Source: Phoronis australis (taxonomy: Eukaryota > Phoronida > Phoronidae). From it: a stretch of DNA of 24,989 nucleotides. Both the position numbers and the translations under genes were made by a program. Shown in pieces: positions 18,728 to 24,989 of the stretch. Below the pieces are notes generated by a model. The model saw only the letters and a program-made list of their open reading frames with translations. It ran no database searches and was not told the origin of the DNA. The stretch is from assembly GCA_002633005.1 (NCBI GenBank), contig NMRA01000957.1, positions 1 through 24,989 on the forward strand. Direction: 5' to 3'. How positions within the stretch are numbered: position 1 is the first letter of the stretch; each line of letters starts with the position of its first letter.

Positions 18728-19487
18728 AAAAAGGCTTGCGATGGAATCTCATCTTGTACGTGTACGCTGCAAAGGCCGGCTAGTTTTGTGGAATTAGCCC
18801 CTACCAAACTAAGGGTAGTGTTTCTGGAAAAAATTACCAAAAAAGTGACTTTTTCGTCGAAGCTCCCTGCAAATGGATACTTCTTTTAGAGTCCCCTTCC
18901 AATAAGGGTGGTTATGCTAGTTTTCCAGCGTCACCCGCGTCAAAAATATAGTCGAGTACTCTCCGGGACTTGGTGATGCCATTGACAGCACAACAGATTT
19001 TAGTTGTTCAGTATCTGTATGTTATATTTTCGTTTGGGTTGCACGCATCTCCGTGGGTTTTGATAGCCGCACCGTGGGCTGCAATTACCTAAATCACTTA
19101 CAAAATGAAATCATACACCTACAGTTTACTTTTCTGAAGCTACGCAAAACAACAAAATGAGTAGTTAGTGCATACTTCTCTACTTTTGCTTTTTACTACG
19201 TCACCAGTTTATGTAAGCTAGAGTTACAGGTGTTCGTCAACCAACAACACAATGCGTGCTCAGCAGTTCAGAAAATCAATACTAGATGGCGCTAGAAAAT
19301 CCCAGTTGTGGGTGGGTATTTTTCAGTTATGTAAGCATTTCATGGTAAGCCTCCCACATCTTGTAACTTGTCAGTTGTGGCTTTTGTGCAATAAACAGCT
19401 TGTCATGACGAAAGGCATGGACTACCGGTTGTGGTTTGAATATGGTGTTCATTGTTTTCTTGTAAATAACGTTGTCTTACTTTGCAG

Positions 19488-19612
19488 TTGGGTAGCTGGA
19501 GACGTAGGATGCCACGTGTACGGCACTGTATCTTACCTCAGCTCTATCGTCAGTTTGGTTTCATTCATGAATATCGCCTGCTACAGATACGGAGTCGTTT
19601 GCACAAAACATG
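19488..19612 (+). CDS. Opsin exon: TM3
   Basis: After the acceptor CTTACTTTGCAG the first base completes AG|T (Ser). The exon reads WVAGDVGCHVYG, TM3 TVSYLSSIVSLVSFMNIA, then CYRYGVVCTKHG, ending ATG|GTAAAC in phase 1. Cys110 is the disulfide cysteine, Tyr113 replaces the vertebrate Glu counterion, as expected outside vertebrate visual opsins. Position 134 is Tyr (codon TAC), where nearly all opsins have Asp or Glu; Arg135 and Tyr136 are kept. The residue after Cys140 lacks the usual Lys-Pro. No stop or frameshift. Confidence 0.92.
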
Positions 19613-20316
19613 GTAAACCAGGTCACTAAAGTTTGCATTCTGGCGGATCTAGGTATCACGAGGGAGCGGCCACAATATCCAAAGGGCGGCCGTTTGCGAT
19701 AGCCCTACAATTGGTCTGTGGCTTGTATTTTTGGCTATGACTTGAGGGATGGGATGGGCCCCTCCGCTTACCTAAATCCGCCTATATTACATAAAAACGA
19801 GTAAATGACATTCTCGCCCGCATGTTCATCGTTGCATTATGATTTACGTCATTAGCTAGCCCGTGCATTAGAGTCCAGCACGTTCAAAAAGTATAGCCTC
19901 ACCTTCAATAAGTCATCATAATTTCCACATGAATGAAGAAAAATACAACTGATAAGGAAAGGGAAGGCTTACGCCACTACAATGTGACGTCACTTTTGCA
20001 AGTTTGCAGCGTTGGCAACCACTAAAAGAAATTTGTATAATACTGCTACTGAAGTTATCATTGTGTAAATTACTTTAGGTAGTAAGTAAAGGATCATTTA
20101 AAATTAGCGGAAATTTTGATGGATTCCTGTTGCTTTACTCGATTGATTTCAAGTATTCGTCATTTTAAAGCTTTTGAGTCGGAGTTGTCCGTAATTTTGT
20201 GATGTTACGCAGGAAGACCTTATCGCCAAGTCTGTGTATTTAGGCAAAAAGCTATAGACCATAACTCATTAAAAGTATATATTTTACGAAAGTAGAAGCC
20301 AATCTTCTATTAGTTG

Positions 20317-20390
20317 GTTCACGTGACCGTGTCTTTCAGTAAAAAGGAAAGGTACTTACATAGCAAAATAACGACATCAACAACATGCGC
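20317..20390 (+). repeat. E-box segment, copy 1
   Basis: Contains GGTTCACGTGACC, TTTCAG, then AAAGGAAAGGTACTTACATAG and CAAAATAACGA. The same words recur in order at 20926-20998. The CACGTG core is a binding site for bHLH factors. Function unknown. Confidence 0.6.
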
Positions 20391-20925
20391 AGATTTCGTT
20401 TGATATAAATACTCGAGACAAAATTTAAAAAGCGCTGTGACAGTTTTTTGAATTATTATGTCGTTTTAGTTTTAGGCAACCCGATTATTTTTTTTCGTGA
20501 AAATCATTAAAGTCCTATTGTTTAATACCCCTGATGCAAAACGTAAACATTCTAAAGACAAATCTTGAAAGCCTTTTGGAGACAATGGCGTAAGGCATAG
20601 TATCTGACAGTTTCATATGAATCTGATGAGCCATTTCTGAGACATGTTCCGAAGGCGACCAGATTTGGACATTTTTTGTAAAGGTCATACATAACTTTAA
20701 TTGTGTATTTTTCACATTACAATGAATCTTGGCAAATGATACATTCAAATGTTGGAAAAAATCTAAAGTAAAGTTTAGCATGAGACCTAAAATATTTTAT
20801 TTATCAATGGTAAAAAGAAGCTGAAGTTGCTTTTTCACTATTTTATCTACAGAACGATAGAAGTAAGAAGTGTGTATAGTAAGTAGAATTCAAATGACTA
20901 CATTGTTCCAATCTGCCGTGGTATG

Positions 20926-20998
20926 GGTCACGTGATCATTTTCTTTTCAGCAAAATTATGCATAAAGAAAGGTACGTTCATAGCAAAACAGCGATATA
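20926..20998 (+). repeat. E-box segment, copy 2
   Basis: Contains GGGTCACGTGATC, TTTTCAG, AAAGAAAGGTACGTTCATAG and CAAAACAGCGA, mirroring copy 1 about 600 bp upstream with scattered changes. The pair is either two insertions of one repeat family or a local duplication. Confidence 0.6.
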
Positions 20999-22020
20999 AG
21001 GTTAGGAAAGGTGAAATCTCGAAAACGTCCCATCTTCCTAAATTATTTTTTCCCGTAAACTAACCTTTACAGTTTCTTTCATACCTAAAACACCTTAAAA
21101 TGGGTTCCAGTTGTGCTAACGTACTAAAAGTGTGGATATTAAGTGCGCTGGCCATTAAAGGGTTGATTTTTTATTTCCCAGCAATACACCCCTGTCAAAA
21201 ATAGTGGATTTCCTTCGGGACAGTTGAGGAAAGTACCGCCTCACTTTTCCGACGCCACGAACAACTAGCAAACTGTGTTCAAACCAAGACCTTAGGATCG
21301 AACCGTGCACATTTATCGTAAATTCACTGACTAAAGATGTATCGATGATGAATGTCATTTCATTTGTATTTTGTGTGTCTAATCTATATTTTCCCCGTGT
21401 GGCACTAGCATGAACAAATAAGTTAAATTTTAAATGTATGGAACAAACTCATATTTACCAAAAATAGAAAAGTGCATTTTTTATATTTTTGTCACTCGGG
21501 AGAACAATTATGTAGCTATTGCTATTACAACCACTGAAAAGTTTGTATACTTTTGAAAGCATCGGTCGACGGTCGTCTAGCCAGAATAACATCTATTTAT
21601 CCGTACACTACAGTACTGTAAAAATTAAAATCCTTTTTGGAAATTATTTGTAATTTTCACAATATAATGTTTTGTCAAATTAAGCTTTTGCGCTGTATTT
21701 GCTGAATGGTTTAATATTTCGTTCACGTATACTCCTAAATTTAGTGAACCTTTTTGTTATAACATGGTGTCCCAAAAATTGTACTAGCCCTTCAGTACAC
21801 CGCCAGGAGTTCAAATTCAGTTTCGCTTGACTAGACTCCGCGCCTACGATTGCTGTGTAGTTGCGCCATAAATTAACACCTCCCCTCAAAAAACTCCGAC
21901 TAAATTCCTTTTAGGTAACCACTTTTATGTATTAAATCCAGCAGTAATCTGTTTCCTAAGTAATTGTTGCAGGTGTTGTCACTTAAAATGTGAATACATT
22001 CTGGAACACCTTGTAGTTAT

Positions 22021-22271
22021 GTGGCCCGTTTCGATGAACTGAATTAAGTTCATTTTTGACTTAAGTCAAAGATTTGTTTGAACTTCCAGACTGAAACTTC
22101 CACATCCAGTAAGGTATTCAAACTTAAGATAAAATTCAAGTCACAAAGTTATGTCAAACTTACGATCACTTTCTTGGAACGCACTTAAGACAAATTTAAG
22201 TTTTGCCTTAACATTGACTTAAATTTAACATTTTTTTCCAAAGTTAGTCAGTTTTCTTGGAATGGGTCCAT
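22021..22271. mobile_element. MITE-like unit, diverged relative of the 2286-2772 element
   Basis: The left end TGGCCCGTTTCGATGAACTGA and the reverse complement of the right end, TGGACCCATTCCAAGAAAAC, match at about three quarters of positions. Inside are many GACTTAA/TTAAGTC words and a perfect 16-bp palindrome TTTGACTTAAGTCAAA (22055-22070). The end style and the TTAAG-rich interior resemble the element at 2286-2772. It lies just before the last visible opsin exon and must be spliced out. Confidence 0.4.
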
Positions 22272-22340
22272 GATTGACATTCTCTCAGAAACCGACGAAT
22301 GTATTGCGAAACACGAACTCGATACAATATTCTTTTGCAG

Positions 22341-22690
22341 GAGAACGACTCCGCAGGTCGAAATTTGTAGTGATTGCTAATGTGACATCGTGGGCTATTG
22401 CTTCTGTGTGGAGTATGATTCCCTTCCTCGGCTGGAGTGAATATACATATGAAACGTACGGCACAGCTTGTACCCTAAACTGGCGTGACCAGTCACCGGC
22501 TGGTATCTCCTATCTCGTTGTATCAACTGTTTTAGTAATGGGAATTCCATTATGTGTAACAGCATATTCGTATTTCAACATATTTAGAGTTATTAGGACG
22601 AAAATGGACTCTTCTAAAACACTTCACAAGAATACCAGATGTTCTAGGAAAAGGAAAAACGTGATGCGTCGAGAAGTTCATGCTGCTAAG
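22341..22690 (+). CDS. Opsin exon: TM4, second extracellular loop, TM5, third cytoplasmic loop
   Basis: The first two bases complete G|GA. The exon reads ERLRRSKFVVIANVTSWAIA (TM4, Trp161), MIPFLGWSEYTYE with Trp175 and Glu181, TYGTACTLNWRD with Cys187, TM5 YLVVSTVLVMGIPLCVTAYS with its proline and Tyr223 in AYSYFNIF, then a long basic loop (SRKRKNVMRREVHAAK). It ends AAG|GTAAAT in phase 0. The second-loop signature xTxCTxNWRD resembles peropsins and neuropsins. TM6, TM7 and the tail must lie in later exons. Open throughout with no damage. Confidence 0.95.
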
Positions 22691-24723
22691 GTAAATTGCT
22701 AATTTGTTGAGTTTACTATTTCACATTTACTTTTAAGCATTGTTTTCCTTCTATAGTCAGAGCTATTAATGGAGTGAATATCTGTTGTTTACATCCATTT
22801 CGTCATGATGGCGATCATCATAATTGTCAACGTCGGCATCTTAATTTTCGTTAGTGTTGACTCCATCCACACGGTTGCATTATTAATTGAAAATGCAATT
22901 TTTCTCGGTTTTCAAACAGTTTTTTAGGGTTGTCCAAACATAAAATTGCAAACTCGAAAACGGCGCATATACGCATTGCTTGTGATTTGAGTTGGTAACG
23001 GGAATGAAATCCCATTAGAAATACGTGCGAATGAAAAACTCTGTAGTCACCACAGAGTTTGTAATATCCCTCCCACTTATGATGAATGCACGCATATGCT
23101 CACAGCCATTCGACAAACATCTGACTGACAAGATGGATATTAACGGCAGATTATCACGTGTGATCGCACTCCGTATCTGAGGTTGACGGCACAGTATGAA
23201 GCGAGCCAGTGGAGCAACTGATTTTTAAAAAGAATTTCAAGTACATTTAAGAATATTATTTGAATTGTACGCTATCTTTATAACTAGTTTTAAACAGAGT
23301 TCACATAAAATTGCCTCTTACATGGGCGGCGCAGCACTGAAAAAAGTGGGGGGTCTAAAGCCTCCTCAGACTGAGTCCTTAAAATGGGGGTGTTGCATGA
23401 AAAGATCCGTAATTATTTCGATGATATTGACAATTCAACCAAGAGTTCACTCTCGATTTGTATCAAAGTTAAAAGTTGACTTGATAATGAAACTAAAACA
23501 ATACAAGAAAGGGCAATCGATGTTTTTACGAGTCCAAAAATACGCAGAAAATTTAGGGAATTTAGTTGAGTCCCTATTTGGAACTGTTTCATGCAACTGG
23601 GCACAGGCCTCTTTAAATTATAGTGCGTTGCTAATCACTTGCGTCAACGGTAACCATTTGAGTTCACCCCTACCAAACAGACCTCTCTCGTGGGCGTACT
23701 TCGGTGGCCGCAATTGAATATGTCTGCGGTTTGAAAAGTTTTCCAAAATAATCAGCGTCAAACAATACAAGGCTTTAGGAGAAACAGGACAGGATGTATT
23801 TTATCACGTTTTGGCTAATCTACAAAATAACTTTACCAAGAGTATCATTGATTCCATAGACTTTCTAACTACATGTTTGGGTCTTCATTTTATGTCGATG
23901 ACGTTGGCACATTTTCGGTTTATGGGGCCTGTTTACTTACATACGCCCGGGCTTATATTTCGGGTAAAGCAAATATAAAATAAAGGATGGTCAAAACTGT
24001 TACTAAATCTGATTGCACATGTTATATTTATTTAGTTTTCAGTTTTTAAAAATATGTCACAGAAGCATGACATATTTGTTTCATTTTCACATTCCACTAT
24101 TTTGTCTCTGTTTCTGAATACAATCGATTAAGATTATCACTTATCCAGTAGCAAAATATGCTACTGGAAAGTATGCTTCTTTTCTGGACTTACTTGAGAA
24201 TTTTTAAAAAGCAATGTTTCTTTGACCACTGTCGACTTTTTCAAGCTTCTATGACACCTTGACCCGAGGTCTTGTCTTTGTATTCGAAACTATTTTTGCC
24301 ATTTTCCGTTCTACTTTCAATTTGTGCGATCTCAAGATAAGTCTCTGTAATTCTGTGCTCGAGTGCATACATAGAGGAGCTTCTGGTCCAAATTCGGTCT
24401 TGATGATTTCTAGATTCGAGCTATAAACTTGAATAAAAAAATCGAGATTTCGAGTTCTGACTCGAACTTAAAGCTTTAATTCTGGCTGGGTCATCGAGTA
24501 CAAACTAGGCCATCCTTGTATAGGGGAAATGCTAATAATTTCGAGTTCAATTTCCAGTAGTAAAATCAGCTGTGCTTCGTTATTTTATTACAAGTCGCCG
24601 ATTCCTAGTAAAGGCTACCAGTCAAACTGATCTGAAACTGAGGTGGCGACCTCATGAGTTGTGAAAATGGCCGATGCGGGCAGATAGTAGTGCTGATCAA
24701 AGCCGCTATGAAAAAAGCCAAGG

Positions 24724-24778
<55 letters not shown>

Positions 24779-24989
24779 CAATTAAAAGACTTTAATTTCT
24801 GATGGCCTTGGCTGCATGCGATTTTAGTGAGAGATGCTAGCTGGCATTTAATAGACGCAGGTGATGGCCATGAAATCGCATTGACCCCCAGCTGTGAATG
24901 ATCTGGTGGTGCAAAGAGTCGACATTTTCAAAAAGTATATTAATTTTATGTATAATAAATACAGGTGCTTTTTATAATGAATAGACGAT
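22691..24989 (+). other. Sequence after the last visible opsin exon
   Basis: Starts with donor GTAAAT. No exon with the TM6 CWxPY-type motif, the TM7 lysine or NPxxY was found on the plus strand up to the window edge. A pyrimidine-rich acceptor at 22741-22756 would add SELLME and then stop. A 9-bp-stem hairpin AAACTCTGT...ACAGAGTTT lies at 23036-23060. A 131-codon open frame from ATG 23322 to 23717 has no recognised domain. TTCGAGT-TCTG-ACTCGAA (24449-24466) is a small hairpin in a region with many TCGAG words. This is most simply a long intron continuing past the edge. Confidence 0.55.
24726..24777. repeat. (GT)26 microsatellite
   Basis: About 52 uninterrupted bases of alternating G and T. 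Length polymorphism is expected. It may adopt Z-DNA locally. Confidence 0.95.

Larger units (their letters stand above)
14077..19487 (+). other. Opsin intron (5411 bp) rich in repeats
   Basis: The donor is GTATAT and the acceptor GTTGTCTTACTTTGCAG. Contents recognised: a dispersed repeat copy (14815-15130), a perfect ATGACGTCAT (15641-15650), an inverted repeat (16323-16364), a GC-richer island with unassigned ORFs (16711-17023), and a tRNA-like inverted-repeat unit (18579-18727). Open frames on both strands at 17257-18290 show no domain and are taken as chance. Other parts appear featureless. Confidence 0.7.
19613..22340 (+). other. Opsin intron (2728 bp)
   Basis: The donor is GTAAAC and the acceptor CAATATTCTTTTGCAG. 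Contents recognised: a perfect TGACGTCA at 19985-19992, a duplicated E-box segment (20317-20390 and 20926-20998), and a MITE-like unit (22021-22271). Minus-strand frames at 20515-20781, 21155-21358 and 21680-21889 have no recognisable domain. Confidence 0.7.
13914..22690 (+). other. Opsin gene, partial: three internal exons visible
   Basis: Opsins are seven-helix retinal-binding receptors of photoreceptive membranes. The three exons join in phase (2/1, 1/2 split codons AG|T and G|GA) and give about 212 residues. Placed on bovine rhodopsin numbering the alignment has no gaps from Asn55 to Cys187: Asp83, Cys110, Tyr113, Arg135, Trp161, Trp175, Glu181 and Cys187 all fall in register, and ECL2-TM5 is about two residues shorter. 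Tyr113 with Glu181 is the ancestral counterion state of non-vertebrate-visual opsins. YPIAAAS...SWVAGDVGCHVYG and CTLNWRD resemble peropsins most. Introns are 5411 and 2728 bp. The N-terminal exon and the TM6-TM7 exon, with the Schiff-base lysine, were not found, so retinal binding cannot be confirmed. Confidence 0.85.

Noticed and set aside
21155-21889. Minus-strand open frames as transposase fragments
   Set aside because: No DDE, HTH or other transposase motif could be seen in either translation.
24541-24660. VVKSAV-like reading as the TM7 retinal lysine motif
   Set aside because: There is no NPxxY after it, no TM6 before it, and the nearby acceptor read in phase 0 gives an immediate stop.

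Overview
The window is animal nuclear DNA, AT-rich and packed with diverged repeats. It has no bacterial gene organisation. Genes are split into short exons with GT..AG junctions and long introns, and several gene fragments belong to families common in invertebrate genomes: THAP, the P2X7 C-terminal (ballast) domain, and a CXC-type multicopy family. A marine invertebrate (lancelet, hemichordate or lophotrochozoan grade) fits, but the sequence alone does not fix the phylum.

The one well-supported host gene is an opsin on the + strand. Three exons (13914-14076, 19488-19612, 22341-22690) join in perfect phase and encode TM1 to the end of the third cytoplasmic loop. The product aligns without gaps to bovine rhodopsin positions 55-187 and looks most like the peropsin/neuropsin/RGR (group 4) opsins: Tyr at 113, Glu at 181, Cys110 and Cys187 present. 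It has Tyr at position 134, so the usual E/DRY motif reads YRY. The first exon and the TM6-TM7 exon with the retinal lysine were not found; the latter probably lies past the right edge.

The left half (1-13.9 kb) is mostly mobile-element debris. In order: a TATA-like site and a dispersed repeat (to 0.83 kb); a MITE-like element (2.3-2.8 kb); a solo end of a terminal-inverted-repeat element (2.9-3.16 kb); a minus-strand promoter module with clustered heat-shock elements, TATA, 15-bp tandem repeats and a ribozyme-like hairpin (5.05-5.8 kb); diverged 250-340 bp repeats (6.4-7.1 kb); a THAP fragment (+) tail-to-tail with a P2X7C fragment (-) (7.6-8.35 kb); a 3.25-kb TIR element with a CCAAT/YY1-like promoter and remains of a spliced gene (8.49-11.74 kb); a 453-bp MITE with 26-bp TIRs (12.97-13.42 kb); and a tRNA-SINE-like unit with strong inverted repeats (13.58-13.76 kb).

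The introns of the opsin hold more repeats: a second copy of the 5' dispersed repeat, a GC-richer island with unrecognised ORFs, a 149-bp tRNA-like unit framed by 26-bp inverted repeats, a duplicated E-box segment and another MITE-like unit. The right end carries a (GT)26 microsatellite. All assignments rest on reading motifs by eye; no database search was possible.
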